Assembly: GCF_000263855.1 (NCBI RefSeq)
Contig: NZ_AJWX01000003.1
Location: 62,001 to 126,000 of the forward strand
Origin: Pseudomonas sp. M47T1
Lineage (GTDB): Bacteria; Pseudomonadota; Gammaproteobacteria; Pseudomonadales; Pseudomonadaceae
Reading direction: 5' to 3'
DNA: 64,000 bases
Shown here: piece after piece, positions 1 through 10,420 of the stretch
How the letters are laid out: every line of letters begins with the position of its first letter
How positions within the stretch are numbered: the first letter of the stretch is position 1
Notes under the pieces: model-generated
What the model was told of the DNA's origin: nothing
Databases searched by the model: none
The model's input: only the letters and a program-made list of their open reading frames with translations
Made by a program: the position numbers and the translations under genes

Positions 1-1
1 T

Positions 2-175
2 AGGCTCTACGCATACGGGGCCGGCAGTTTTTGCGGACGATGTGTCTCGCAATGTGAAATTCCTTCAGGACATATTGTCTTTGAAGCAATGGTTCGGCTT
101 TCCGCAGCCCTGATGCTTCAATATAAGATCGATGAGGCGTTGCGGAATCTTGAGGAGGCTTTCGCTCAAATGTAG
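2..175 (+). CDS. C-terminal end of an unidentified ORF (cut by window start)
   Basis: An open frame enters from the left edge and runs 57 codons to a TAG at 173-175. The peptide contains a CGRC motif followed by another Cys four residues later, and ends in an amphipathic, Glu/Leu-rich helix (KIDEALRNLEEAFAQM). Its codon choice is less GC-rich at third positions than the neighbouring core genes, so it may be acquired DNA or not coding at all. I do not recognise a family. The call rests only on openness and the helix-like tail. Confidence 0.3.
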   Translation, partial: RLYAYGAGSFCGRCVSQCEIPSGHIVFEAMVRLSAALMLQYKIDEALRNLEEAFAQM

Positions 176-218
176 TAGCAACTGTCTGTCGCAGTAACTG
201 TCTTGAAACCGTGTTGCC

Positions 219-282
219 TGCATCGCGACTAAAGTCGGCTCCTACGCCGTCCGTGGTGGGAGCCGGCCTTGGCGGCGATGCA
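219..282. repeat. REP-type inverted pair
   Basis: The unit GCATCGCGACTAAAGTCGGC at 220-239, continuing to CTCCTAC, is followed by its imperfect reverse complement ending near 282. A further copy of the forward unit occurs at 462-487. This matches the style of Pseudomonas extragenic palindromes. Confidence 0.6.
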
Positions 283-317
283 GACGGCGCCGTCTTGTAG
301 CTGTCGAAGGCTGCGTT

Positions 318-463
318 GCGTCGCGCGGGCGGCGCTCGATCTCAAGAGCGCAGAAAATCCCAAGACATCCACCTGAAGGCTCACCGCCCCATACTGTGTG
401 GGACCGGGTGCATGCCTTGGGCTTTTATGGCGTTCTTGAGATCGAGCGCCGCCCGCGCGGCGC
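318..463. repeat. Long inverted repeat (34-nt arms), MITE-like or large hairpin
   Basis: Positions 318-351 and 430-463 are reverse complements over 34 nt with two mismatches, separated by 78 nt. The arms contain GGCGGCGCTCGATCTC and its complement. Shorter complementary stretches (CCCAAG near 360 and CTTGGG near 416) extend the fold inward. The right arm runs straight into another REP unit (462-487). It is non-coding and probably a mobile or structural palindromic element. Confidence 0.6.
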
Positions 464-589
464 ATCGCGACCAAGGTCGGCTCCTACAGTTGGTTGCAAC
501 GTGCCATGGCCTGATGGATAGGCGTTGCCAGCCTTGTGGGTTCGGCATGAGGTGGCGGGGAATGGCGGCTCCAACCAAAGCCCAGACAC

Positions 590-619
590 AAAAAAACCGA
601 CTCAAGGTCGGTTTTTTTG
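590..619. terminator. Rho-independent terminator of tRNA-Leu
   Basis: The palindrome AAACCGACTCAAGGTCGGTTT is flanked by A and T runs. It lies just downstream of the minus-strand tRNA and would work in both directions. Confidence 0.8.
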
Positions 620-650
620 CTGCAATCCCCGGTAGAAGGGATTTGAATCT

Positions 651-735
651 TGGTGCCCCGAGGGAGACTCGAACTCCCACTCCTTTCGAAAACGGATTTT
701 GAATCCGCCGCGTCTACCAATTCCGCCATCAGGGC
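651..735 (-). tRNA. tRNA-Leu (CAA)
   Basis: On the minus strand the 85-nt gene starts GCCCTGA and ends TCGGGGCACCA, giving a 7-bp acceptor stem, discriminator A and an encoded CCA. The anticodon stem GCGGA/TCCGT encloses the loop TTCAAAA, so the anticodon is CAA (reads UUG). The T-arm has GTTCGAGTC and there is a long class II variable arm, as expected for tRNA-Leu. The terminator at 590-619 closes the transcript. Confidence 0.95.
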
Positions 736-844
736 TCAATGGCCGCGGAGTATAGAGAGGCCTCGACCGTTGGTCAACTCTCTTGCGTGGTCAATTTGTG
801 TGTTTTGAGCTAAACTTCGCGGCCCTGTCAAACCGAACACCATC

Positions 845-3039
<2,195 letters not shown>

Positions 3040-3083
3040 TTTCGTGACCCTTTGAGTCAACAATTTTGCAACTGGAGTGCTAA

Positions 3084-3422
3084 ATGAGCTTTTTTATCTC
3101 TGATGCTTTGGCCGATGCTGGTGCACCGGCAGCGGCAGGCCCAATGGGCGGCGGCTTCGAGTGGATTTTCCTGGTCGGCTTCCTGGTCATCTTCTACCTG
3201 ATGATCTGGCGTCCACAGGCCAAACGCGCCAAAGAGCAGAAAAACCTGCTGGGCAACCTGCAAAAAGGTGACGAAGTTGTGACCACTGGCGGTATCGCCG
3301 GCAAGATCAACAAGGTTACCGACGACTTCGTGGTGATTGAAGTGTCGGACACCGTAGAGCTGAAAATCCAGAAGGGCGCCATTGCCGCGACCCTGCCGAA
3401 AGGCACGCTCAAAGCGATCTAA
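3084..3422 (+). CDS. yajC: Sec translocon accessory subunit YajC
   Basis: This 112-residue inner-membrane protein has one transmembrane segment near residues 28-46 (WIFLVGFLVIFYLMIWRPQ), followed by the conserved RPQAKRAKEQKNL and a cytoplasmic domain with the signature GDEVVTTGGIAGKI. YajC associates with SecD-SecF and the SecYEG channel. The order tgt-yajC-secD-secF is the classical gammaproteobacterial arrangement. The start has a ribosome-binding site (CTGGAG) upstream. Confidence 0.96.
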   Translation: MSFFISDALADAGAPAAAGPMGGGFEWIFLVGFLVIFYLMIWRPQAKRAKEQKNLLGNLQKGDEVVTTGGIAGKINKVTDDFVVIEVSDTVELKIQKGAIAATLPKGTLKAI

Positions 3423-3485
3423 GTTTCAGACTTTTACCAATCGACGGGGCGCGCAAGGCGCCCCGCGTCTTGAACGGGCGGCGTG

Positions 3486-5354
3486 ATGCTGAACAAATAC
3501 CCTCTGTGGAAATACCTACTGATCCTGGCGGTGCTGGCGGTCGGTTTTATTTATTCCGCACCCAATCTCTACCCTGACGACGCGGCCATCCAGGTGTCGG
3601 GCGCAAGCTCTGCGCTGGCGGTCACTCAGGCTGATCTGGACCGCAGCGCCAAGGCGCTGACCGATGCCGGTATCGAGGTCAAGGCGGCAACGCTGGCCGA
3701 GAATGGCAAGGGCGGTTTGCTGCGTCTGGCCAAGCGTGACGACCAACTGCCTGCCAAGGACGTTGTGCGCAAAACCCTGGGTGACGACTACGTCGTGGCG
3801 CTGAACCTGGCGGCCACCACGCCCCAGTGGCTGCGCAACATTGGCGCGCACCCGATGAAGCTGGGCCTGGACTTGTCCGGTGGTGTGCACTTCCTGCTTG
3901 CCGTGGACATGGACAAGGCCATTGATGCGCGCCTGAAAATCTACGAAGGCGACGTCAAGACCGAGCTGCGCAAGGAAAAGATCCGCTACCGCAGCATGCC
4001 TCAGCAGGCTGGCGCCATTCAGTTGGGCTTCGCCGATGCCGACACCCTGGCCCAGGCTCAGGCTGTGATCCGCAAGACTTATACCGATTTCGACCTGACC
4101 ACCTCCACCCGGGGTGAGCTGCAGGTGCTGTCGCTGGCGCTGACGCCGGCCAAGCTGGCCGAGATCCGTGAATACTCGATCAAGCAGAACTTGACCACGG
4201 TACGCAACCGCGTCAACGAATTGGGCGTGGCCGAGCCGCTGGTGCAGCGTCAGGGCGCCAACCGCATCGTGGTTGAACTGCCAGGCGTGCAGGACACTGC
4301 CGAAGCCAAGCGCATCCTGGGCAAGACCGCCAGCCTGGAGTTCCGCCTGGGCGCAGGCCCGGATGATTCCCGCGCTACCACCGAAACCTTCGAGTTTCGC
4401 GATGGCAGCCGTCCGCCAGCCGCCGTTGAGCGCGGCCTGATCATCACCGGTGACCAGGTAACCGACGCTTCGGCCAGCTTCGACGAGCACGGCCAGCCAC
4501 AGGTGAACATCAAGCTTGATGGCCACGGCGGAGACCTGATGAGTCGCGCCACGCGCAGCAACGTCGGTCGCAGCATGGCGGTGATCTTCATCGAGCAGAA
4601 GCCGTTCACTCGTTACGAGAAGCAGACGGTCGACGGCGTCGAGAAAGACGTGGCCGTACAGGACTTTGCCGAAGAGAAGAAAATCATCAGCCTGGCAACT
4701 ATCCAGTCGCCGCTGGGCAGCCAATTCCGCATCACCGGCCTGAATGGCCAGGGTGAGTCGTCGGAACTGGCCCTGCTGTTGCGCGCCGGTGGTCTGGCTG
4801 CGCCGATGTACTTTGCCGAAGAGCGCACAATCGGCCCAAGCCTGGGTGCTGACAACATCACCAAGGGTATCCATGCATCCCTGTGGGGCATGCTGTTCGT
4901 GTCGCTGTTCATCATGGCCATCTACCGCTTCTTCGGCCTGATCGCCACCGTGGCGCTGGCCTTGAACATGGTGGTGCTGCTGGCCCTGATGTCGGTGCTG
5001 GGTGCAACCCTGACCCTGCCGGGCATTGCCGGTATCGTCTTGACCATGGGTATGGCGGTGGACGCCAACGTGCTGATCTTCTCGCGTATTCGCGAGGAAA
5101 TAGCCGCCGGCATGACCGTGCAGCGTGCGATCAACGAAGGTTTCGGCCGCGCGTTCACTGCGATCGTCGACGCCAACCTGACCACGTTGCTGGTAGGCGG
5201 CATTCTTTTCGCCATGGGCACCGGCCCGGTGAAGGGCTTCGCCGTGACCATGTCCCTGGGTATCTTTACCTCGATGTTCACAGCCATCATGGTGACCCGC
5301 GCAATGGTCAACCTGATCTACGGCGGTCGTGACTTCAAGAAGTTGTGGATTTAA
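3486..5354 (+). CDS. secD: Protein translocase subunit SecD
   Basis: SecD is an RND-family membrane protein that uses the proton motive force to complete export through SecYEG, paired with SecF. The protein is about 622 residues: an N-terminal transmembrane helix (KYLLILAVLAVGFIYSAPNL), a large periplasmic P1 domain containing KLGLDLSGGVHFLL, then five C-terminal helices with GMAVDANVLIFSRIREE. Translation could start at GTG 3483 or the adjacent ATG 3486. The ATG is chosen (MLNKYPLWKYL). Confidence 0.97.
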   Translation: MLNKYPLWKYLLILAVLAVGFIYSAPNLYPDDAAIQVSGASSALAVTQADLDRSAKALTDAGIEVKAATLAENGKGGLLRLAKRDDQLPAKDVVRKTLGDDYVVALNLAATTPQWLRNIGAHPMKLGLDLSGGVHFLLAVDMDKAIDARLKIYEGDVKTELRKEKIRYRSMPQQAGAIQLGFADADTLAQAQAVIRKTYTDFDLTTSTRGELQVLSLALTPAKLAEIREYSIKQNLTTVRNRVNELGVAEPLVQRQGANRIVVELPGVQDTAEAKRILGKTASLEFRLGAGPDDSRATTETFEFRDGSRPPAAVERGLIITGDQVTDASASFDEHGQPQVNIKLDGHGGDLMSRATRSNVGRSMAVIFIEQKPFTRYEKQTVDGVEKDVAVQDFAEEKKIISLATIQSPLGSQFRITGLNGQGESSELALLLRAGGLAAPMYFAEERTIGPSLGADNITKGIHASLWGMLFVSLFIMAIYRFFGLIATVALALNMVVLLALMSVLGATLTLPGIAGIVLTMGMAVDANVLIFSRIREEIAAGMTVQRAINEGFGRAFTAIVDANLTTLLVGGILFAMGTGPVKGFAVTMSLGIFTSMFTAIMVTRAMVNLIYGGRDFKKLWI

Positions 5355-5363
5355 GGGGCTGCC

Positions 5364-6275
5364 ATGAAACGTACCATCAACTTCATGGGCGTTCGCAACA
5401 TTGCGTTCGCCTTCACACTGTTCCTCACGGCGCTGGCGTTGTTCAGCTGGTTCCACAAGGGCCTCAACCTGGGCCTGGACTTCACCGGCGGTACGCTGAT
5501 CGAGCTCAACTACGAGAAGCCGGCCGACCTCACCCAGGTGCGTAGCGAGCTGTTCGCAGCCGGCTACCATGAAGCCATCGTGCAGAGCTTCGGTGACACC
5601 ACCGACCTGCTGGTGCGCATGCCTGGCGATGACCCCAAGCTGGGCGCGCAAGTTGCTGACGCCCTGCACAAGGTGGGTGGCGACAACCCGGCCAAGGTCA
5701 CCCGTACCGAGTTCGTCGGCCCGCAGGTGGGTGAAGAGCTGCGTGACCAGGGCGGCCTGGGCATGCTCATGGCCCTGGGCGGCGTATTGATCTACCTGGC
5801 GTTCCGCTTCCAGTGGAAATTCGCGGTAGGTGCCATTGCCTCCCTGGTGCACGACGTGGTCGTGACCATGGGTATCCTGTCGTTCTTCCAGATCACCTTC
5901 GACCTGACGGTGCTGGCGGCGGTGCTGGCGATCATTGGCTACTCGCTCAACGACACCATCGTGGTATTCGACCGGGTTCGCGAGAACTTCCGGGTACTGC
6001 GCAAGGCGTCGCTGATCGAGAACATCAACGTCTCCACCACCCAGACCCTGCTGCGAACCATGGCCACGTCCATCTCGACGCTGCTGGCCATTGCCGCGCT
6101 GCTGTTCTTTGGCGGTGACAACCTGTTCGGTTTCTCCATCTCGCTGTTCATCGGCGTGCTGGCAGGTACCTATTCCTCGATCTACATCGCCAACGTGGTG
6201 CTGATCTGGCTGAACCTGAACAGCGAAGACCTGATGGCTCCGGTCACCAAGGATAAGGTTGACGATCGCCCATAA
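5364..6275 (+). CDS. secF: Protein translocase subunit SecF
   Basis: Partner of SecD in the SecDF-YajC complex. The 303-residue protein has an N-terminal helix, the periplasmic motif GLNLGLDFTGGTLIE, and helices carrying the conserved GYSLNDTIVVFDRVREN typical of SecF transmembrane segment 4. It starts nine bases after the secD stop behind a GGGG-type ribosome-binding site, and is followed by a strong terminator at 6306-6337, which ends the operon. Confidence 0.97.
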   Translation: MKRTINFMGVRNIAFAFTLFLTALALFSWFHKGLNLGLDFTGGTLIELNYEKPADLTQVRSELFAAGYHEAIVQSFGDTTDLLVRMPGDDPKLGAQVADALHKVGGDNPAKVTRTEFVGPQVGEELRDQGGLGMLMALGGVLIYLAFRFQWKFAVGAIASLVHDVVVTMGILSFFQITFDLTVLAAVLAIIGYSLNDTIVVFDRVRENFRVLRKASLIENINVSTTQTLLRTMATSISTLLAIAALLFFGGDNLFGFSISLFIGVLAGTYSSIYIANVVLIWLNLNSEDLMAPVTKDKVDDRP

Positions 6276-6305
6276 TGTGATCTGCTTACCGTTAATCCCC
6301 TGAAA

Positions 6306-6337
6306 AGGCGCGAGTTTTGAACTCGCGCCTTTTTTTG
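6306..6337 (+). terminator. Terminator after secF
   Basis: A perfect 11-bp stem (AGGCGCGAGTT / AACTCGCGCCT) with a TTG loop, followed by seven T residues. Classic intrinsic terminator closing the yajC-secD-secF transcript. Confidence 0.9.
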
Positions 6338-6396
6338 TGCTCCAAGGCTGGGAGAAGCGCGGACTTTGTTCCGTATAAGAAGGTCAGGAGGTTCAA

Positions 6397-6933
6397 GTGA
6401 ACAAATCGTTGCTGGTTGGTGCAGTGTTGGGTGCTGTCGGTGTGACTGCCGGTGGTGCTGTCGCGACCTACAGCCTCGTGAAAAGTGGCCCAGAGTATGC
6501 TGAAGTACTGGCTGTAGACCCCATTAATCAAGAGATCAAGACGCCGCGCAAAGAGTGCCATGACGTGGCGGTCACGCACCGCAAGCCGGTGCAGGACCAG
6601 CACCAGGTGGCCGGTACGGTGATCGGTGCGGTCGGTGGTGGCTTGCTGGGCCATCTGGTGGGCGGCGGCAAGGGCAAGACCCTGGCGACCGTTGCAGGCG
6701 CCGTAGGTGGTGGTTACGCGGGCAACAAGGTGCAAGAGCACATGCAGAACGGTGACACCTACACCACCACGGAAAGCCGTTGCAACACGGTCAATGACAT
6801 CAGTAACCAGGTCATGGGCTACAACGTGAAGTACCAGCTGAACGGCCAGGTTGGGCAGGTGAAGATGGATCGTGATCCTGGGTCCAAGATCCCGGTGAAC
6901 AAGGATGGCCAACTGGTGCTGACCCAGCAGTAA
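6397..6933 (+). CDS. Glycine-zipper 2TM-domain envelope protein
   Basis: A 178-residue protein starting with GTG behind a strong AGGAGG site. The N-terminus is a signal anchor (LLVGAVLGAVGVTAGGAVATY). Residues about 72-110 form a glycine-zipper hairpin (GTVIGAVGGGLLGHLVGGGKG then VAGAVGGGYAGNKVQEHM), the 2TM pattern of outer-membrane-associated proteins such as SlyB and YmgD. A conserved soluble tail follows. The function is probably envelope integrity or stress response, but this is family inference. It sits alone between a terminator and a REP pair. Confidence 0.8.
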   Translation: MNKSLLVGAVLGAVGVTAGGAVATYSLVKSGPEYAEVLAVDPINQEIKTPRKECHDVAVTHRKPVQDQHQVAGTVIGAVGGGLLGHLVGGGKGKTLATVAGAVGGGYAGNKVQEHMQNGDTYTTTESRCNTVNDISNQVMGYNVKYQLNGQVGQVKMDRDPGSKIPVNKDGQLVLTQQ

Positions 6934-6950
6934 CCTTGGTCCGATCCTGC

Positions 6951-7037
6951 GTGGGAACGGGCTCTGCCCGCGAAGAACCTAGCGCGGTGTTTCAGGTGTT
7001 CTGCGGTGGGGTTTTCGCGGGCAGAGCCCGCTCCCAC
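6951..7037. repeat. REP inverted doublet
   Basis: GTGGGAACGGGCTCTGCCCG at 6951-6970, with CGAA following, is mirrored by its reverse complement at 7014-7037 with one mismatch and a spacer of about 39 nt. Confidence 0.75.
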
Positions 7038-7073
7038 AAGGGCCTGTTTCCACAATGGTCAGAAAAAAGGCAT

Positions 7074-7104
7074 AAAAAAAGCATCCCGAAGGATGCTTTT
7101 TTTG
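7074..7104. terminator. Bidirectional terminator downstream of suhB
   Basis: AAAAAAAGCATCC CGAA GGATGCTTTTTTT forms a 7-bp GC stem with A/T-run flanks. It ends minus-strand suhB and can stop readthrough from the glycine-zipper gene. Confidence 0.85.
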
Positions 7105-7118
7105 TGCCCGATGAACGC

Positions 7119-7934
7119 TTAGCGCTTCAACGAGGCCGGCAGGTGCGGCTGGATGGCCGTCAGTACTGCCTTGAAGCACTTGATGTTGCCGGCAACGATG
7201 TGGCCCTTCTCCAGGAAGTCGTGACCACCGGTGAAGTCGCTCACCAGGCCGCCTGCTTCTTGAATCAGCAGGGCGCCAGCGGCCATGTCCCAGTCGCTCA
7301 GGCCCGACTCCCAGAAAGCGTCGAAGCGGCCGGCGGCCACGTAGGCCAGGTCCAGGCTGGCAGCGCCAGCGCGGCGGATGCCGGCGGTCTGGCCTACCAG
7401 GCTGCGGAACATGCCCAGGTAGTTGTCCAGGTCGGCCATCTGATTGTCACGGAACGGGAAGCCGGTACCCAGCAGGGCGCCTTCCAGGCTGCTGCGGCTG
7501 CTGACGCGCAGGCGACGGCCGTTCAGTTGGGCGCCACGGCCACGGCTGGCGGTGAATTCTTCCTGGCGCACTGGGTCCAGGACCACGGCGTGTTCCAGGC
7601 GGCCGCGGTATTTGCAGGCGATGCTGACGGCAAAGTGCGGAACACCGCGCAGGAAGTTGGTGGTGCCATCCAGTGGGTCGATGATCCACTCGTACTCGGC
7701 GCCTTCGCCGCTGCCAGCGTGCAGGCCGGTTTCTTCACCGCGGATGGTGTGGGTAGGGTACGCCTTGCGCAGGGCGTCGATGATTTTCTGCTCGGCCGCA
7801 CGATCGACTTCAGAGACGTAATCCTTCGCGTCTTTTTCATCAACCTTGATGGTATCCAGGCGCTCGATGGAGCGGAAAATCAATTCACTGGCGCTGCGGG
7901 CGGCGCGCAGCGCGATATTCAGCATGGGCTGCAT
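7119..7934 (-). CDS. suhB: Inositol-1-monophosphatase SuhB
   Basis: A magnesium-dependent phosphatase of the inositol monophosphatase family, known in bacteria also as a Nus-factor partner in rRNA antitermination. The 271-residue protein has the metal-site motifs GEETG (near residue 67), IDPLDGTTNF (near residues 84-93) and WDMAAGALLIQEAGG (near residue 210). The start at 7934 (MQPMLNIALRAAR) has an AGGTGA ribosome-binding site. An upstream in-frame ATG at 8012 would add 26 residues with no family support. It is divergent from trmJ. Confidence 0.95.
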   Translation of the reverse strand: MQPMLNIALRAARSASELIFRSIERLDTIKVDEKDAKDYVSEVDRAAEQKIIDALRKAYPTHTIRGEETGLHAGSGEGAEYEWIIDPLDGTTNFLRGVPHFAVSIACKYRGRLEHAVVLDPVRQEEFTASRGRGAQLNGRRLRVSSRSSLEGALLGTGFPFRDNQMADLDNYLGMFRSLVGQTAGIRRAGAASLDLAYVAAGRFDAFWESGLSDWDMAAGALLIQEAGGLVSDFTGGHDFLEKGHIVAGNIKCFKAVLTAIQPHLPASLKR

Positions 7935-8078
7935 GGACGTTTCACCTAGGTCGTTAAAGAAAGCCGAACATTCTAGCAGAAAAGTAGGTTTGCAGAAGAG
8001 GGTAGTCAGCATTCGTAGCGTAAGCGGTAGCGGTTCGGTAAGATTTCATTTCTTTCCCCGTGTCTGTGAGCGCTCGCC

Positions 8079-8849
8079 TTGCTGCAAAATATTCGTGTCG
8101 TCCTGGTCAACACCAGCCACCCCGGCAACATCGGCGGGGCTGCGCGCGCCATGAAGAACATGGGCTTGTCGCGCCTGGTGCTGGTCGATCCGCTGGATTT
8201 CCCCTCTCACGAGGCCAGTGCCCGTGCCTCGGGCGCCGATGACGTGCTGGCCAACGCCCAGGTAGTCGCCACCCTGGAAGAGGCTCTTGTGGGTACCACC
8301 ATGGTGCTGGGCACCAGTGCCCGCGACCGGCGCATTCCCTGGCCGCTGCTGGATCCGCGCGAATGCGGCGCCAAAAGCACTGAAGAAGCCGCCCAGGGTG
8401 GCGAGATAGCCCTGGTGTTTGGTCGCGAGCATGCAGGGCTGACCAACGAAGAGCTGCAGCGATGTCATTTCCACGTGCATATCCCGTCGAACCCCGATTT
8501 CAGTTCGCTGAACCTGGGCGCGGCAGTGCAGGTGCTGGCTTACGAAGTGCGTATGGCCTGGCTGGCAGCCGAAGGGCAGGCGTCCAAGACCGAAAAGGTC
8601 GAAGTGGCGTCGGTCAAGAGCGCAGAGCTCTCGACCAGCGACGAGATGGAGCGGTTTTATGAACACTTGGAGCACACCCTGGTGGACATCGGCTTCCTCG
8701 ACCCGCAAAGCCCCCGGCACCTGATGGCGCGCTTGCGTCGCCTGTACGGTCGCAGCTCGGTCAACCGGGCGGAAATGAACATATTGCGCGGCATCCTCAC
8801 GGAAACCCAAAAGTCGGCCCGTGGTGAGCTGCATAAGCGGAAGGACTGA
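8079..8849 (+). CDS. trmJ: tRNA (cytidine/uridine-2'-O-)-methyltransferase TrmJ
   Basis: A SPOUT-class methyltransferase that modifies the ribose of nucleotide 32 in tRNA. The 256-residue protein begins [20 protein letters not shown] from a TTG start. It has the N-terminal motif [12 protein letters not shown] and the C-terminal knot [13 protein letters not shown] ... [18 protein letters not shown] that binds S-adenosylmethionine. The C-terminal extension (about 80 residues) is normal. It lies two bases before cysE, so the two are likely co-transcribed. Confidence 0.95.
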   Translation: MLQNIRVVLVNTSHPGNIGGAARAMKNMGLSRLVLVDPLDFPSHEASARASGADDVLANAQVVATLEEALVGTTMVLGTSARDRRIPWPLLDPRECGAKSTEEAAQGGEIALVFGREHAGLTNEELQRCHFHVHIPSNPDFSSLNLGAAVQVLAYEVRMAWLAAEGQASKTEKVEVASVKSAELSTSDEMERFYEHLEHTLVDIGFLDPQSPRHLMARLRRLYGRSSVNRAEMNILRGILTETQKSARGELHKRKD

Positions 8850-8851
8850 CC

Positions 8852-9637
8852 ATGTTCGAACGTCTGCGTGAAGATATTCAAAGCGTATTCCATCGCGACC
8901 CTGCGGCGCGCAATGCCTTCGAGGTGCTGACCAGCTACCCGGGCATGCACGCCATCTGGCTGCACCGCGGTGCGCACAAGCTGTGGAAGGCTGATTTCAA
9001 GTGGCTGGCACGCATGGTGTCGAACTTCGGCCGCTGGATGACCGGCATCGAGATTCACCCAGGCGCCAAGATCGGTCGACGTTTCTTCATCGATCACGGC
9101 ATGGGCATCGTCATTGGCGAAACCGCCGAGATCGGCAACGACGTCACCCTCTACCAGGGCGTGACGCTGGGCGGCACCAGTTGGAACAAGGGTAAGCGCC
9201 ACCCCACGCTGGAAGACGGCGTGGTGGTGGGGGCGGGCGCCAAGGTGCTGGGGCCGTTCACCGTGGGCGCCGGTGCCAAGATCGGCTCCAATGCCGTGGT
9301 CACCAAGGCGGTGCCGGCCGGCGCCACGGCGGTGGGCATTCCAGGGCGCATCATCGTCAAGAGCGATGACGCCGTGGACGCCAAGCGCAAGGCCATGGCC
9401 GAGAAGATCGGTTTTGATGCCTACGGCGTCACCGAAGACATGCCCGACCCGGTAGCTCGCGCCATCGGGCAGTTGCTCGACCATTTGCACGCCGTTGATG
9501 GGCGGTTGGAGGATATGTGTGGGGCGATGACGCGGATGGGCAGTGACTACTGCGCCAAGGACTTGCCGCAGCTCAATGACGAAGACTTCAAGTGCGTGAA
9601 GGGTGACGTCGAACGGCCTGCCGTGGAAGCTCGCTAA
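8852..9637 (+). CDS. cysE: Serine O-acetyltransferase CysE
   Basis: Makes O-acetylserine from serine and acetyl-CoA, the committed step of cysteine synthesis. The 261-residue protein has the N-terminal helical SATase region, then the left-handed beta-helix hexapeptide repeats ([22 protein letters not shown]..., [22 protein letters not shown]). [15 protein letters not shown] marks the active-site region. It sits directly before the isc operon; cysteine is the sulfur donor for IscS, so the placement makes metabolic sense. Confidence 0.95.
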   Translation: MFERLREDIQSVFHRDPAARNAFEVLTSYPGMHAIWLHRGAHKLWKADFKWLARMVSNFGRWMTGIEIHPGAKIGRRFFIDHGMGIVIGETAEIGNDVTLYQGVTLGGTSWNKGKRHPTLEDGVVVGAGAKVLGPFTVGAGAKIGSNAVVTKAVPAGATAVGIPGRIIVKSDDAVDAKRKAMAEKIGFDAYGVTEDMPDPVARAIGQLLDHLHAVDGRLEDMCGAMTRMGSDYCAKDLPQLNDEDFKCVKGDVERPAVEAR

Positions 9638-9645
9638 CGCAATCC

Positions 9646-9734
9646 TGCAGGAGCGGGCCGTGCCCGCGAACCAGGCGCTGCGCAGCCTTGGGCATTGCGC
9701 GTCGCTCCGTTCGCGGACACGGTCCGCTCCTGCA
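9646..9734. repeat. REP inverted doublet between cysE and iscR
   Basis: TGCAGGAGCGGGCCGTGCCC at 9646-9665 (plus GCGAA) is mirrored by TTCGCGGACACGGTCCGCTC at 9710-9729 (plus CTGCA), with a few mismatches. Confidence 0.75.
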
Positions 9735-9787
9735 GGGTGCGCCGTGGTATCAAAGCCGTGCTATAGTGCGCCGCCCGATTTACCTCT

Positions 9788-9845
9788 ATTCCCGACTAAA
9801 GTGGTAGGTCTTATAGTTGACTTAAATACTCGGGAATTGCATACT
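9788..9845 (+). promoter_or_regulatory. iscR promoter with two adjacent type 1 IscR-like sites
   Basis: ATAGTTGACTTAAATACTCG (9813-9832, continuing GGAAT to 9837) closely resembles the 25-bp type 1 IscR operator. It contains a -35 TTGACT (9817-9822), with a -10-like CATACT 17 bp later (9840-9845). Directly upstream, 9788-9812 (ATTCCCGACTAAAGTGG...) matches the first half of the operator and part of the second. Binding of [2Fe-2S]-IscR here would block the promoter, giving autorepression of the isc operon. Confidence 0.65.
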
Positions 9846-9885
9846 TGCAAGCAATCCGCTACTCCCTTTTTTCGTGGTACTCGCC

Positions 9886-10380
9886 ATGCGACTGACAACT
9901 AAAGGCCGATACGCCGTGACCGCCATGCTTGACCTGGCGTTGCATGCGCAGCATGGGCCGGTCTCATTGGCCGATATCTCCGAGCGCCAAGGCATCTCCC
10001 TGTCGTACCTGGAGCAACTGTTCGCCAAGCTGCGTCGCAGCAACCTGGTGTCCAGCGTGCGCGGGCCAGGCGGTGGCTATCAGCTGTCTCGCGAGATGGA
10101 AGGCATTCAGGTGGCCCAGGTCATTGATGCGGTCAACGAATCGGTCGACGCAACACGTTGCCAGGGACTGGGCGATTGCCATGCTGGCGACACTTGTCTC
10201 ACCCACCACCTGTGGTGCGACCTGAGCCAGCAAATCCATGAGTTTTTGAGCGGTATCAGTCTGGCTGACCTTGTCACTCGCCGTGAAGTGCAAGAGGTCG
10301 CCCAGCGCCAGGACCTGCGCCGTTGCAACACCACCAAGAGCCAGCGCCTGGACAAGATCGAAACGTCCTTCGTCGAATGA
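9886..10380 (+). CDS. iscR: Iron-sulfur cluster regulator IscR
   Basis: An Rrf2-family transcription factor that senses Fe-S status by carrying a [2Fe-2S] cluster and represses the isc operon when holo. The 164-residue protein starts [15 protein letters not shown], has a winged helix (residues about 28-65), and shows the cluster ligands Cys92, Cys98, Cys104 and His107 at the same positions as E. coli IscR. An in-frame GTG at 9874 lies upstream, but the ATG at 9886 matches the family. The promoter carries IscR-like operators. Confidence 0.97.
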   Translation: MRLTTKGRYAVTAMLDLALHAQHGPVSLADISERQGISLSYLEQLFAKLRRSNLVSSVRGPGGGYQLSREMEGIQVAQVIDAVNESVDATRCQGLGDCHAGDTCLTHHLWCDLSQQIHEFLSGISLADLVTRREVQEVAQRQDLRRCNTTKSQRLDKIETSFVE

Positions 10381-10420
10381 CGTCGGGACTATGGCTAGCC
10401 CGCCTGATAGGAGAATTTCA

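Larger units (their letters stand above)
176..650. other. Repeat-rich intergenic region without a convincing gene
   Basis: About 475 bases between the left-edge ORF and the tRNA. It holds REP-like palindromes, a long inverted repeat and the tRNA terminator, listed separately. ORFs on both strands here are low-complexity readings of the palindromes and were not accepted. Confidence 0.6.

Noticed and set aside
3516..5852. 778-codon minus-strand ORF opposite secD-secF
   Set aside because: His/Gln-rich antisense reading of GC-rich coding DNA; secD and secF are unambiguous.
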